The notes below the pieces were generated by a model. It saw nothing but the letters and a program-made list of their open reading frames with translations. It was not told the origin of the DNA and did not search any database. 64,000 bases of DNA from Hymenobacter sp. DG01 (GTDB taxonomy: Bacteria > Bacteroidota > Bacteroidia > Cytophagales > Hymenobacteraceae). This document shows, piece after piece, positions 1 through 8,493 of the stretch (its first letter is position 1; every line of letters begins with the position of its first letter). Where the stretch lies: contig NZ_CP040936.1 in assembly GCF_006352025.1 (NCBI RefSeq), positions 682,001 to 746,000 on the forward strand, written 5' to 3'. Position numbers and translations under genes: made by a program.

Positions 1-48
1 ACAGGTAAACTGGCGTGCGAAGGCTACTGCCCGGGGCGTTCTGGTGGG

Positions 49-85
49 GGCCCTCTCCCGGCCTTCTCTTACCGGGGAGGGGGGC
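49..85. repeat. imperfect G/C-rich inverted repeat
   Basis: Arms close to CCCTCTCCCGG and CCGGGGAGGGG flank about ten bases. It could be a terminator for a gene to the left of the window or a decayed palindromic repeat. The small ORF across it has no protein-like character. Confidence 0.4.
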
Positions 86-163
86 ATAATTGAGTTAGTC
101 AGAGGTATAGATATTTTGACTCCGGCTGCGTCCCCGCTCATTAGAAATATGCTTCTCACCCGC

Positions 164-241
164 CATCACTCACCTCCTCCCTTCTCACCTCTTACTTTTC
201 ACCTGTCACCTGTCACTATTCACCTCATCACCTTTTTACAT
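164..241. repeat. TCACC-rich degenerate tract abutting miaA
   Basis: A pyrimidine-biased tract with many copies of TCACC/TCACCT in imperfect 6-7 base steps runs directly into the miaA start codon. Similar tracts, sometimes inverted, occur near 13.37, 23.74, 23.83 and 50.03-50.12 kb, so this is a recurring low-complexity element, not a unique leader. Confidence 0.5.
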
Positions 242-1145
242 GCTTGCTGAACTTGCCGCCGCTACCCAACCTACGCTACTGGTGATTACCGGACCCACAG
301 CCGTAGGTAAAACGGAGTTGTGCGTGCGCCTGGCCCGGCAGCTGGGCACCGAAATCGTATCGGCTGACTCGCGGCAGTTTTTCCGGGAGCTGAACATCGG
401 CACGGCCAAGCCTACCCCTGCAGAAATGCAGGGCGTGCCCCATCACTTCATCAACTCCCACAGTATTTCCGAGGAGTATAATGCCGGGCGCTTCGAGCAG
501 GATGCGCTGGCCCTGCTAACTCAGCTGTTTCAGCGGCACCGGGTGGTTATCCTCACGGGCGGCTCGGGGCTGTACCTGCAGGCCGTTACCGAAGGCCTCG
601 ACGAGCTGCCGGCCGTGCCGCCCGAGGTGCGTCAGCAGCTGCGTACCGAGCTGGAAGCCCACGGCCTGGAACCTCTGGTGGCCGAACTCGCCCGCCTCGA
701 CCCCGTTGCCTACGCCCGCCTCGACCGTCAAAACCCTCAGCGGGTGTTGCGGGCCCTGGAAATCAGCCGGGGAACCGGGCAGCCATTCAGCTCCTTTCAC
801 GGCGGGAAGGCGGCTGAACGGCCCTTCCGAACGGTGAAAATTGCCCTAACCCGCGAGCGGGAGGAGCTTTATCAGCGCATTGATGAGCGCATGGACCTCA
901 TGCTGGCCGCCGGACTGGAGGAGGAAGCCCGCCGCCTCTACCCCCACCGCCACCACAATGCCCTCCAGACGGTAGGCTATCAGGAGCTGTTCGCGTATTT
1001 CGAGGGCCACTACGACTACGCCGAAGCCGTGCGCCTGCTCAAGCGCAACTCCCGCCGCTACGCCAAGCGCCAGCTCACCTGGCTCCGCCGCGACCCGGAC
1101 TACCAGTGGTTTCATCCGGAAGAGGTGCAAAGAGTAACTGAGTAG
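240..1145 (+). CDS. miaA: tRNA dimethylallyltransferase MiaA
   Basis: Transfers a dimethylallyl group from DMAPP to N6 of A37 in tRNAs that read UNN codons; a cytosolic enzyme. The 301-residue length is normal for the family. Near the N terminus a P-loop (GPTAVGKTEL) is followed by the SADSRQ motif and a GTAKPT segment, all standard for MiaA, with HHFINSHSISEEYNAGRF after them. The C-terminal region has the usual NALQTVGYQEL stretch. The ATG at 240 directly follows a TCACC-rich tract, and no Shine-Dalgarno site is visible. It stands alone and converges on pfkA across a palindromic repeat. Identification is firm. Confidence 0.96.
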   Translation: MLAELAAATQPTLLVITGPTAVGKTELCVRLARQLGTEIVSADSRQFFRELNIGTAKPTPAEMQGVPHHFINSHSISEEYNAGRFEQDALALLTQLFQRHRVVILTGGSGLYLQAVTEGLDELPAVPPEVRQQLRTELEAHGLEPLVAELARLDPVAYARLDRQNPQRVLRALEISRGTGQPFSSFHGGKAAERPFRTVKIALTREREELYQRIDERMDLMLAAGLEEEARRLYPHRHHNALQTVGYQELFAYFEGHYDYAEAVRLLKRNSRRYAKRQLTWLRRDPDYQWFHPEEVQRVTE

Positions 1146-1155
1146 CTGAGGGAAG

Positions 1156-1314
1156 TGCCATGGCGAGGGTACCGAAGCCATCCTTCCTGACCAACCTGCT
1201 ACCCCCTTGAAACGTGATAAGCCCTTGACGTATAGTAGCGTCAAGGGCTTAATCTATTTATCGGGTTTGTCACAGGAGGAGAGGAAGGATGGCTTCGATA
1301 CCCTCGCCATGACA
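1156..1314. repeat. long palindromic repeat element (family copy 1)
   Basis: Arms at 1156-1188 and 1282-1314 match as an inverted repeat at 31 of 33 positions and share the GTCATG..GAG..CGAAG..CATC layout with the elements near 10.8, 12.3 and 41.6 kb. A second perfect hairpin (1218-1251) sits between the arms. It fills the convergent gap between miaA and pfkA and could terminate transcription from both sides. Confidence 0.8.
1218..1251. terminator. 12-bp perfect hairpin inside palindromic element
   Basis: The stem TAAGCCCTTGAC / GTCAAGGGCTTA encloses a 10-base loop. A closely related hairpin lies at 14031-14070 with the same CCCTTGAC stem core and a near-identical loop but different, still paired, flanking bases. 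No strong U-run follows, so terminator function is inferred from its convergent position only. Confidence 0.5.
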
Positions 1315-1342
1315 GCACGTTACTCTGATGCTCAGTTACTCT

Positions 1343-2317
1343 CTATACGCTCAGGATTTCCACCATGCGCATGAAGCTCTGGTTGATCATCTTCTTTTTG
1401 TGAATGGTATCCACGAAGGGCGTGTACACCAGCTTGCGGTCCACGATGCCGGCCATCACGTTGCGCATGCCGTTCATGAGGCCCTCCACGGCGGCAATGC
1501 CGATTTGCGAGGCCAGCATGCGGTCAGAGGCCGAAGGGGCGCCGCCCCGCTGAATGTGGCCGATGATGGTAACGCGGGTATCCAGCTCCGGAATGGCCGT
1601 TTTTACCTGCTGGGCCACGGCGTGCACATTGCCTTCTTCCTCGCCCTCAGCCACTACTACCAGAAACGAGGTTTTGGAGCGCTGCCAGCTGGTTTTCAGG
1701 CTGTCAATAACGGCTTCCGTTGACATCTGCGTTTCCGGAACCATCACAATTTCGGCCCCGCCACCAATGGCGCACGGAATGGCAATGTAGCCCGAGTCGC
1801 GGCCCATTACTTCCACGAAGAAGCACCGGTCGTGGGAGTCGGCCGTGTCGCGGATTTTGTCGATGGCCTCCAGGGCCGTGTTCACGGCCGTATCGTATCC
1901 GATGGTGTAGTCGGTGCCGTAAAGGTCGTTGTCGATGGTGCCGGGAATGCCTACCGTCGGGATGCCGAACTCCTGCTCGAAAATCATGGCCCCGGTGAAG
2001 GTGCCGTTGCCGCCAATGGCCACCAGCCCATCAATGCCGTGGTTCACCAGCTGGTCGAAGGCCTGCTGGCGGCCCTCCTTGGTTACAAACTTCTGGCTGC
2101 GCGCCGATTTCAGGATGGTACCGCCCTTCTGGATGGTATTGGCCACGGAGGCCGAATCCAGCTTTACGAACTCGCCCTTAATCATACCGCTGTAGCCGCG
2201 CATGATGCCATAAACCTCAATACCGTGGTACACGGCCGTGCGCACCACGGCACGAATGGCCGCGTTCATGCCGGGCGCGTCGCCGCCGCTGGTGAAAACT
2301 GCAATGCGTTTCATCAT
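1343..2317 (-). CDS. pfkA: ATP-dependent 6-phosphofructokinase
   Basis: Phosphorylates fructose 6-phosphate to fructose 1,6-bisphosphate, the committed step of glycolysis. At 324 residues it has the length of bacterial PfkA. Visible motifs: FTSGGDAPGMNAAIRA near the N terminus (nucleotide binding), GTIDND (catalytic Asp region), and a C-terminal GHIQRGG substrate or effector segment. The loop usually written GGDGS/T reads GGNGTFTGA (codon AAC), so Asn replaces the Asp that binds Mg-ATP in the E. coli enzyme; this may be normal in the lineage. The start is MMKR at 2317 or 2314. It is monocistronic and converges on miaA. Confidence 0.96.
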   Translation of the reverse strand: MMKRIAVFTSGGDAPGMNAAIRAVVRTAVYHGIEVYGIMRGYSGMIKGEFVKLDSASVANTIQKGGTILKSARSQKFVTKEGRQQAFDQLVNHGIDGLVAIGGNGTFTGAMIFEQEFGIPTVGIPGTIDNDLYGTDYTIGYDTAVNTALEAIDKIRDTADSHDRCFFVEVMGRDSGYIAIPCAIGGGAEIVMVPETQMSTEAVIDSLKTSWQRSKTSFLVVVAEGEEEGNVHAVAQQVKTAIPELDTRVTIIGHIQRGGAPSASDRMLASQIGIAAVEGLMNGMRNVMAGIVDRKLVYTPFVDTIHKKKMINQSFMRMVEILSV

Positions 2318-2554
2318 ATACTCGCTCTTCCGTACTCAAACAAAAACCCGACGAGGCCGGGTCGGGCAAAGGTGGTAAATCCCGCCGGAAACTACAGCCT
2401 TTGCTTTCGTAAAAGATAAAATAGCGCCCCACCCGACGACTGTTTTTTCACCGCCTGCGTATCGGCCTATTGCGTACTGCACGGCGGGTGGTTAACTTCC
2501 GCAACCGGCTGCCGCTTCCTGGCCACCGCCCGCCCGGCTGTTCTACCCCACCTA

Positions 2555-2995
2555 ATGCCCGCCCGTATGTTTGGTTTTTTTGAAAACGAGCAGACCAGAA
2601 AAGTCAAAAGCCACCTGATGAACCTGGTGGCCCTGGCCAAAGCTGATGGCCACCTCGACGAGCGGGAAATGAATTTTATCGTGGCCGTGGGCCGCAAAAA
2701 TGGCATGCGCCCCGACGAGGTACGCTCCATTGTGGGAAATGCCAGCACCATTCACCTCGTCATCCCCGAGAACGACTCCGAGCGGTTCGACCAGATTTTT
2801 GACCTTGTGGACATGATGCTGGCCGATGGGGTAGTGGACGACACGGAAATGGATTTCTGCGTGGACATGGCCGAAAAGCTGGGCTTCCGCAAAGACGTAG
2901 TAGCCGTGCTGGTTCGCCGTATTTCTCAGGGCGTGAAAGACGGCTTCCCCCGCGAGCAGATCAAAGAAGACACCCAGACCTTTCTGGAAAGCTAG
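2555..2995 (+). CDS. TerB-like tellurite-resistance-family protein
   Basis: A 146-residue soluble, helical, acidic protein with the TerB/DjlA-N type pattern: hydrophobic helices with KADGHLDEREMNFI near residue 30 and a second acidic repeat, ADGVVDDTEMDFC, near residue 95. These acidic pairs resemble the metal-binding helices of TerB. The function in free-standing Bacteroidota copies is unknown, with envelope or stress roles proposed for the family. A second in-frame ATG at 2567 gives MFGFFEN and is an equally plausible start. It is not in an operon: pfkA is divergent and the aminotransferase is convergent. Confidence 0.75.
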   Translation: MPARMFGFFENEQTRKVKSHLMNLVALAKADGHLDEREMNFIVAVGRKNGMRPDEVRSIVGNASTIHLVIPENDSERFDQIFDLVDMMLADGVVDDTEMDFCVDMAEKLGFRKDVVAVLVRRISQGVKDGFPREQIKEDTQTFLES

Positions 2996-3115
2996 GCTGG
3001 CCGTAGCGCGGCAATCCGTTTCCCGAAGAGCTGCTGGCGAGTATCCGGTACCGCGCCGGGTAGCGCATCTGCGTAGAAAATCGACCCGCTCGTCGCGAAA
3101 CGGATTTTCGCGCTA

Positions 3116-4321
3116 CTAGCCCGCGCTTTGGTTTACTACCGCCTCCACGGCCCGCAGCAGGGCGGCGCAGGCCTCATCAATCTGCTCGAAGGTGATGGTC
3201 AGGGGCGGGGCAATGCGCAGGGAATTGTCGCAGAACAAAAACCAGTCGGTGAGGATGCGCTCTTGCCAGAGGGCGTGGTCGATGATGGACTTGAGCACCT
3301 CGAACGACTCGAACTCCACGGCCATCAGCAGGCCCTGGTTGCGCACTTCCCGGATGGCCGGGTGCACCAGCTGCCGGCGGAAGCGGGCCGCTTTTTCGGC
3401 TACCCCGGCCAGCAGGTTTTCCTCCTGAATAGTGCGCAGCGTAGCCAGCGAGGCCGCGCAGGATACCGGGTGCCCCCCAAACGTGGTGCAGTGCCCCAGA
3501 ATCGGGCGCGTCTTGAAGCCCGACATAATTTCCTGGGAGGAAATAAACGCCCCGATGGGCATGCCGCCGCCCATGCCCTTGGCCGTGAGCAGAATATCGG
3601 GCTCGATGCCGAACTGCTCGAAGGCCCAGAATGTGCCTGTGCGACCAAAGCCGCACTGAATTTCATCGAGGATCAGCAGGGCCCCTACCTCGGTGCAGCG
3701 CTGACGCAGGGCCGGCAGGTAGCCCGGCGCGGGCACCCGCACACCGGCCTCACCCTGCACCGTTTCAATGACCACGGCGGCCGTGTGCTCGTTAATCAGC
3801 TGCAGGTCCTCGAAGTTGTTGTGGCGGAAGTGGCGCACGTCGGGCAGCAGGGGCCGGAAGGAATTCTTGAAACCCTCGGAGCCCGTGATGCTGAGGGCCC
3901 CGTGGGTGGAGCCGTGGTAGGCATTGTAGCTGGAAAGCAGACCGGTGCGGCCGGTGTGGCGTTTGGCCAGCTTGAGGGCACCTTCTACCGCCTCGGTACC
4001 GGAGTTAGTGAAGTACACGTTGTCGAGGTGGGCGGGCAGGGTTTGGTGCAGGGCTTCGGCGAGTTGGGCCGGTGGGGCCTGCACTACCTCGCCATATACC
4101 ATCAGGTGCAGGTATTTATCCAGTTGATCCTGAATAGCCTGGAGTACCTGCGGGTGGCGGTGACCCACGTTGCTGACCCCGATGCCGGAAATCAAATCAA
4201 GGTAGCGCTGGCCTTCAGCGTCGTACATATACACGCCCTCGGCGCGCTCAATTTCCAGGAGCAGCGGAAAGTCGGAGGTTTGGGCCTGATGGCGCAGAAA
4301 AAGCTGGCGGGGAGTAAGCAT
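3116..4321 (-). CDS. class III PLP aminotransferase
   Basis: A fold-type I, class III aminotransferase of 401 residues, annotated in related genomes as aspartate, acetylornithine or ornithine aminotransferase family. The start is MLTPRQLF at 4321; the longer frame upstream reads as non-protein Pro/Arg-rich sequence. Motifs: GIGVSNVGHRHP near the N terminus, TNSGTEAVEGALKLA (PLP phosphate binding), DEIQCGFGRTG (the Asp contacting the pyridine nitrogen) and LTAKGMGGGMPIGA carrying the Schiff-base Lys. The exact amino donor cannot be read from sequence, and neighbours give no pathway clue. A good hairpin terminator just beyond its 5' end belongs to the neighbouring operon. Confidence 0.88.
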   Translation of the reverse strand: MLTPRQLFLRHQAQTSDFPLLLEIERAEGVYMYDAEGQRYLDLISGIGVSNVGHRHPQVLQAIQDQLDKYLHLMVYGEVVQAPPAQLAEALHQTLPAHLDNVYFTNSGTEAVEGALKLAKRHTGRTGLLSSYNAYHGSTHGALSITGSEGFKNSFRPLLPDVRHFRHNNFEDLQLINEHTAAVVIETVQGEAGVRVPAPGYLPALRQRCTEVGALLILDEIQCGFGRTGTFWAFEQFGIEPDILLTAKGMGGGMPIGAFISSQEIMSGFKTRPILGHCTTFGGHPVSCAASLATLRTIQEENLLAGVAEKAARFRRQLVHPAIREVRNQGLLMAVEFESFEVLKSIIDHALWQERILTDWFLFCDNSLRIAPPLTITFEQIDEACAALLRAVEAVVNQSAG

Positions 4322-4461
4322 ACTGGTAATAACAACTTCGGGGCCGCAAAGGTACGGCGGCAGCCGGGGTTTGCGGCCCCGCCCGGGGTAGGGATAAGGG
4401 CGGCACTCACTTGAGGCGGCCCCAATCCGCTGCCAAAGGCATCGGGCCGGAGCGGGCATAA

Positions 4462-4489
4462 AAAAGCGGCTGCCGGAGCAGCCGCTTTT
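4462..4489 (-). terminator. intrinsic terminator of the ECF sigma operon
   Basis: A perfect 12-bp stem (AAAAGCGGCTGC with its complement) around a 4-base loop. On the minus strand it is followed by a T-run, so it ends transcription of the genes at 4516-6210. Confidence 0.85.
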
Positions 4490-4515
4490 CGCGCGCGGGA
4501 AAGGAAGGCAGAACG

Positions 4516-4986
4516 TTAATCATCGTCGCGGGTGGCTGGGGCCCGGCCCCCGCGCCGGTCGGCTACGCGCTTGATAACTTCACGGGTAAAGTCACGCTCA
4601 GCGGCGAAAAGCAGGCCTACCTGCCGGATGCTGAGCACCTTCTGAAACTTCTCAAAGTAGTCTTTTTCCAGCTTCACCTCCTGCTGGCGCAGGTCCAGGG
4701 ACTGGGTCAGGTTTTCCCGAATCTGCTGATCGGTAAGGGCTTCGGGGTTGGCGAGGCGTAGCTGGCGCATGCGGCGGTTTAGGTCGCGACGCTTGGTGGT
4801 GAAGTCGTTGTACACGGGCCAGAACTTCTGGGCCTGGTCCTGGGTCAGGGAAATCTTATCGGTGAGGTAGGCAATGCGGGCGTTTTCCAGCTGACTGAGC
4901 CGCTCGGTGCGCCCGGCCTGGGCAAAGGAAAGCGCCGGGGCTACTGCCAGCAACAGCAGCAGCAGGCTACGAAGCATGTATTTCAT
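4516..4986 (-). CDS. Spy/CpxP-like periplasmic stress protein
   Basis: A 156-residue secreted, highly charged helical protein. The start MKYMLRS at 4986 gives a clean signal peptide ending near FAQAG; the longer ORF start lacks one. The body carries an LTQDQAQKFWPVYNDF segment of the kind seen in Spy/CpxP-type heavy-metal sensor or chaperone proteins (LTxxQ-like repeats), followed by long amphipathic helices and an Arg/Asp-rich tail. It is the last gene of an operon with an ECF sigma factor and a single-TM protein, as in other Bacteroidota envelope-stress modules. A role in buffering periplasmic misfolding or in signalling to the sigma system is inferred. Confidence 0.65.
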   Translation of the reverse strand: MKYMLRSLLLLLLAVAPALSFAQAGRTERLSQLENARIAYLTDKISLTQDQAQKFWPVYNDFTTKRRDLNRRMRQLRLANPEALTDQQIRENLTQSLDLRQQEVKLEKDYFEKFQKVLSIRQVGLLFAAERDFTREVIKRVADRRGGRAPATRDDD

Positions 4987-5014
4987 AGATGTAGAAACTG
5001 GGGTAGGCGAGAGG

Positions 5015-5470
5015 TTAGAGGTAGGCATCCTCGGTGGGCTGGGCATCGAGCAGGTCCTGTACTTCCTGCTCGGAGGCGTGCAGGTAGCTTTCCGTGGGCA
5101 AAGCGGTGGTAGCAGCGGGCAGCTCCGCCAGGTCCGTAAGGGTCAGGCGCTGCTCACTGGCCAGCAGGTACTGCACCATTTCCTCGCGGGGCACCTGCGC
5201 CAGTGCCGCGCCGGCCGAAGCAGCCGGCACCGGGGACGGACTCAGCAGAAACGAAGCCGCGAAGCCCCCCAGCACTACCACCGAAGCCAGGGCCGTGCGC
5301 ATGGGCCCCGTGAGGGCCGCCAGCCAGTGCCAGCCTGGGGCGCCGGGCGCCTCAGGCTGCACCCGCTGCATTACGCGCCGGGGCAGCTGCTCGAAGTAGC
5401 GGTCCGGGGGAGGGGCCAGCGGCGGGTGCGGCCGGCGCCGGTGTTCATCCAGACGAAAAGGAGTATTCAT
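5015..5470 (-). CDS. single-TM protein, candidate anti-sigma factor
   Basis: 151 residues with no named domain recognised. The N-terminal about 70 residues are cytosolic, Pro/Arg-rich and include YFEQLPRRVMQRVQ, a short motif resembling the start of Bacteroidota anti-sigma proteins. One transmembrane helix follows (about residues 75-95, ALASVVVLGGFAASFLL), then a periplasmic acidic tail of about 50 residues. It lies between the ECF sigma gene (134 bp gap) and the Spy-like gene (28 bp gap), the position normally held by the anti-sigma factor. That role is inferred from topology and context only. Confidence 0.6.
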   Translation of the reverse strand: MNTPFRLDEHRRRPHPPLAPPPDRYFEQLPRRVMQRVQPEAPGAPGWHWLAALTGPMRTALASVVVLGGFAASFLLSPSPVPAASAGAALAQVPREEMVQYLLASEQRLTLTDLAELPAATTALPTESYLHASEQEVQDLLDAQPTEDAYL

Positions 5471-5604
5471 ATGAGTTAGAGGCCGGAAAGGCCGTGAGGT
5501 TTAATGATACCGGGGAGCAGGGCTGCTTTTTATATTCTGGCTTTGTGCTGCCAACGGCTCAGGCATCAACTAAAGCGAAGTCAGCGAAATCAACCCACTC
5601 AGAG

Positions 5605-6210
5605 CTAGTCGGGGCCGGCGTTAATGTATTGCTCAATCTTCTTGACGGCGTGGTGGTAGGAGGCTTTCAGGGCGCCTACGGAAGTGCCGGTTACCTCGGC
5701 CATCTGTTCGTAGGGCATGTCGTCGTAGTAGCGTAGGTTGAAGACCAGGCGCTGCTTATCGGGGAGGCGCAGGATGGCTTTCTGCAGCTTCAGCTCCACC
5801 TCGTCGCCGGCCAGGCTTTCGTCGGCCTCCAGCTTGGCCGTCAGCTCGGCTCCTACATCGTTGAGGGGTAGGAAAAACCGGCGGCGCTTGCTTTGCAGCC
5901 AGCTCAGGCACTCGTTGGTGGCAATGCGGTAAATCCAGGTGTAGAGGGAGGCATCCTGGCGGAAATTATCCAGGTGGTTCCACACCTTCACAAACACATC
6001 CTGGGTCAGGTCGTCGGCGTCGTCGTGGCTGACCACCATCTTGCGCACATGCCAGTACACCTTGCTTTGGTACTTGCGCACCAGCTGGTTAAAGGCCACG
6101 TTGCGGGTGGCGGGGTCCTGAAACTTGACGAGTATCTCCTGGTCTTCCAAGGGGCGCAGGCAGGGCGGATTAGGGCGGGTTTGGGAGCTTAGAGGGGGTA
6201 GGGGCCGCAA
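5605..6210 (-). CDS. ECF RNA polymerase sigma factor
   Basis: A group 4 sigma-70 factor. Region 2 is visible as FNQLVRKYQSKVYWHVRKM and DADDLTQDVFVKVW, followed by the -10 recognition stretch TWIYRIATNECLSW. Region 4 is LPDKQRLVFNLRYYDDMPYEQMAEVTGTSVGALKASYHHAV. The annotated ATG at 6210 adds a Pro-rich leader; a TTG at 6150 (LEDQEILVKF) would give a more typical 181-residue protein. It heads a likely operon with the single-TM and Spy-like genes and probably directs its own transcription. The DUF481 gene is 49 bp upstream on the same strand and might be co-transcribed. Confidence 0.92.
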   Translation of the reverse strand: MRPLPPLSSQTRPNPPCLRPLEDQEILVKFQDPATRNVAFNQLVRKYQSKVYWHVRKMVVSHDDADDLTQDVFVKVWNHLDNFRQDASLYTWIYRIATNECLSWLQSKRRRFFLPLNDVGAELTAKLEADESLAGDEVELKLQKAILRLPDKQRLVFNLRYYDDMPYEQMAEVTGTSVGALKASYHHAVKKIEQYINAGPD

Positions 6211-6259
6211 GGTTTAAACAGGCCGGCAGAAACCCGTATGCGTCCCCGCGCTGAACGCG

Positions 6260-6982
6260 CTACTTCGTGCTGAACGATACGCCCACCGTCACGTTGGTAT
6301 TGTCGCGGGGCTTGCCTTCCAGAATGCGGTTTTCGAAGGTGTAGGTATAGGTGCCGGTAATGGCGAAGCGGGGCGTGAAGCGCAACGCCAGACTCGACTG
6401 CTGCGTGACGCGGTAATCCTCGAAATTCTGCAGGTTGGGCTGGTAGAAGGTAATGGAGTTCAGCGTGAAGACCCGGTAGGAGTAGGCCACCTTCAGGCGG
6501 GTAGAGTTGCGGGCCACCGTGCGGCTGGAGCCATCTTGGAAGTAGGTGGCCTCCCGGATAATGAGGTTGCTGACGGCTACTTCGCGGTTCAGCGAATCGG
6601 TATAAATAGCCCAGCCGGGGCCGGCGCCCACCTGGTAGCGGTTCTCGATGCCGCGCAGGTTGCTGCGCTCGTAGCCCCCGATACCGTAGAAGCGGAAGCG
6701 GCCTTTCCAGTAGTAAGGGGTTGTGTTCAGCAGAAACTCCCGCTCCTTGAGCAGCTTTTCCTGCTTGCCATACGTGAAGCTGCCCGTAACCGGCGCGCCA
6801 AAGTGCAGCCCCCGCAACAGTGTAACGGAGTGCGAGGTGGAAAACAGGGTGCGGTTGACGCCGCCCGAGGTGTACTGCCCCGCCAGCTGACCCGTGTAGC
6901 GAATAATGGTGGTATCGGGCTTTTGAGCGAGGGTAGGGCAGGCAAACAGCAATAGGGCGAGCAGGAGGTAAGAAAAGCGCAT
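6260..6982 (-). CDS. DUF481-type outer-membrane beta-barrel protein
   Basis: 240 residues with an N-terminal signal peptide (MRFSYLLLALLLFACPTLAQ) and alternating aromatic/hydrophobic beta strands throughout, ending in a typical outer-membrane C-terminal strand (TNVTVGVSFSTK). The spacing of strands and the length fit DUF481 proteins, which are small salt-stress or porin-like barrels. No catalytic motif is seen. It lies 49 bp upstream of the sigma gene on the same strand, which suggests a link to envelope stress but does not prove it. Confidence 0.6.
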   Translation of the reverse strand: MRFSYLLLALLLFACPTLAQKPDTTIIRYTGQLAGQYTSGGVNRTLFSTSHSVTLLRGLHFGAPVTGSFTYGKQEKLLKEREFLLNTTPYYWKGRFRFYGIGGYERSNLRGIENRYQVGAGPGWAIYTDSLNREVAVSNLIIREATYFQDGSSRTVARNSTRLKVAYSYRVFTLNSITFYQPNLQNFEDYRVTQQSSLALRFTPRFAITGTYTYTFENRILEGKPRDNTNVTVGVSFSTK

Positions 6983-7112
6983 GTGAAAGGAGGATGGGCA
7001 TCCTCAAAGTGTCTGCAAGTATAAGCCCGTAATCCGAGCTCATCGAAAAGGCAAAGACAGCTTTGAGTGCTGAGAAACACTATTTTTAGCCCTCCACTCC
7101 TCCTCTCACGCC

Positions 7113-7766
7113 ATGAGCAGCATGATTCAGTTCGTCGCTAACCACGACGATTTGTCCACCGACAAGGGCTTCCAATTCAAATTCTACTGCGACAAATGCC
7201 GCAACGGGCACATGTCGCGCTTTCACCCCAATGCCATTGGCATAGCCGGCGAACTGATGCGGGCGGCGGGCAGCCTGTTCGGGGGGAGCTTCTCCAGCGC
7301 CGGCAGCGCCGCCTACCATGTGCAGCGTGCCATTGGTGGTAAGGCCCACGATTCGGCCCTGGAAAAAGCCGTGCAGGAAGGTAAAGCCTACTTCAAGCAG
7401 TGCACCCGCTGCGGTAGCTGGGTGTGCCCCGATGTGTGCTGGAACCACAAAGCCAGCCTCTGCGAAACCTGCGCCCCCGACGAGCACGAGGAGCTGGCCG
7501 CCCAACAGCGCCAGGCCGCCAGTGAGCAAATCCGCACCAAAACCCGGAATCAGGACTATACCAAAGGCCTCGATTTCCTCAACACCGGGGGCTTGGTGCA
7601 GTGCCAGAGCTGCCAGACCAAGCTGGCTCCCGGCCAGAAATTCTGCCCCACCTGCGGCACTCCCAACGTAGCGGCCCAGACCAAAGACAAATTCTGCGGC
7701 GACTGCGGCGCCACCGTGAAGCCGGAGCAGCGGTTCTGCGCCGAGTGTGGTAGCAAGCAGGGGTAG
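7113..7766 (+). CDS. multi-zinc-ribbon protein
   Basis: 217 residues. The N-terminal part has a CxxC pair (FYCDKCRNGH), then a Gly/Ala/Ser-rich loop, a central cluster (CTRCGSWVCPDVCWNHKASLCETC) and, after a charged linker, a double zinc ribbon (CQSCQTKLAPGQKFCPTCG and CGDCGATVKPEQRFCAECG). It therefore probably binds three or four zinc ions. Such proteins are common and usually of unknown function, sometimes membrane- or ribosome-associated. There is no signal peptide, so it is cytosolic. It stands alone, divergent from the DUF481 gene. Confidence 0.75.
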   Translation: MSSMIQFVANHDDLSTDKGFQFKFYCDKCRNGHMSRFHPNAIGIAGELMRAAGSLFGGSFSSAGSAAYHVQRAIGGKAHDSALEKAVQEGKAYFKQCTRCGSWVCPDVCWNHKASLCETCAPDEHEELAAQQRQAASEQIRTKTRNQDYTKGLDFLNTGGLVQCQSCQTKLAPGQKFCPTCGTPNVAAQTKDKFCGDCGATVKPEQRFCAECGSKQG

Positions 7767-7884
7767 GCCCTCATTCCCTACCCCCGGCCAGGGCTCAAAC
7801 CCGGCCTGCCGAAAGTTTCCCGGTCCGTTTGCCTGAAGGCACTGGACTGCCGTATGCGCAAGAGTCACCCGCATCCGCCGCCCA

Positions 7885-8430
7885 ATGCCTATGGATCTGG
7901 AAGCCGAATTCAGCGGCTTGCCGCTAAGCGAAACAGCGTACTACCTCCGGTTGGGCCTGCAACTGGAGGTAGTAACGCTGGCGGATGTAAGTGACTGGGT
8001 GGACGCCGTGTTGCTCCGCGAAGAAGAGCCCAACGGCTTTTTCGTGGAATTGTACCGGTTGCTGCGTCTGCGTCAACCAGACGTACTGGCCTACCTGGCC
8101 GCGGCCTTCCCTCCGGCCCGCTTCACTGCCCGGCCTGCCCTGGCATGGCTGCAGCAGCGGCTGGCGGGCAGCAGCTGGCCGCTGGGTCGCGTCAGCCGGG
8201 CCCTGTACCGTCTCCGTACATTAGTAGAATCGGAAGTAGAAGTTGGTTGGATATACGGCCTGGCCGCCGACTACGAGCGAGCCGCCTCTGGCCCCGCCGA
8301 GGCGCTGCAGGAAGTGTACCGCGAAACCGAAGCCTTCCTGGCCTGCTACCACGATTACACCTTTGCCAACCGCCCCGAGTGGCTGTACCTGGATGCCGTG
8401 CTACCCCAGCGCTGGGCCGGTTTGCGGTAG
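7885..8430 (+). CDS. hypothetical protein, helical, lineage-restricted
   Basis: 181 residues, not recognised. It is soluble, Leu/Ala-rich and mostly helical, with no Cys cluster, signal peptide or TM segment. Codon use matches the neighbours, and third-position GC bias supports it as a real gene. It begins MPMDLEAEF at 7885, and an MDLEAEF start two codons later is equally possible. It follows the zinc-ribbon gene by 118 bp in the same direction. Confidence 0.6.
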   Translation: MPMDLEAEFSGLPLSETAYYLRLGLQLEVVTLADVSDWVDAVLLREEEPNGFFVELYRLLRLRQPDVLAYLAAAFPPARFTARPALAWLQQRLAGSSWPLGRVSRALYRLRTLVESEVEVGWIYGLAADYERAASGPAEALQEVYRETEAFLACYHDYTFANRPEWLYLDAVLPQRWAGLR

Positions 8431-8493
8431 CTGCGCGGCAGGCATTTCGTATCATTGGTCGGATTTACTTTCTATACCCAGCCGAGTTGCATT

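Noticed and set aside
44..250. 68-residue ORF at the left edge
   Set aside because: Covers an inverted repeat and a TCACC tract, and its translation is low complexity; it also overlaps the miaA start.
2566..2573. TATGTTTG promoter-like box near the TerB-like gene
   Set aside because: It lies within the start of the reading frame (ATG-TTT-GGT) and is explained by the coding sequence, unless the later start at 2567 is wrong.
3128..4414. 428-residue plus-strand open frame
   Set aside because: Antisense shadow of the aminotransferase gene.
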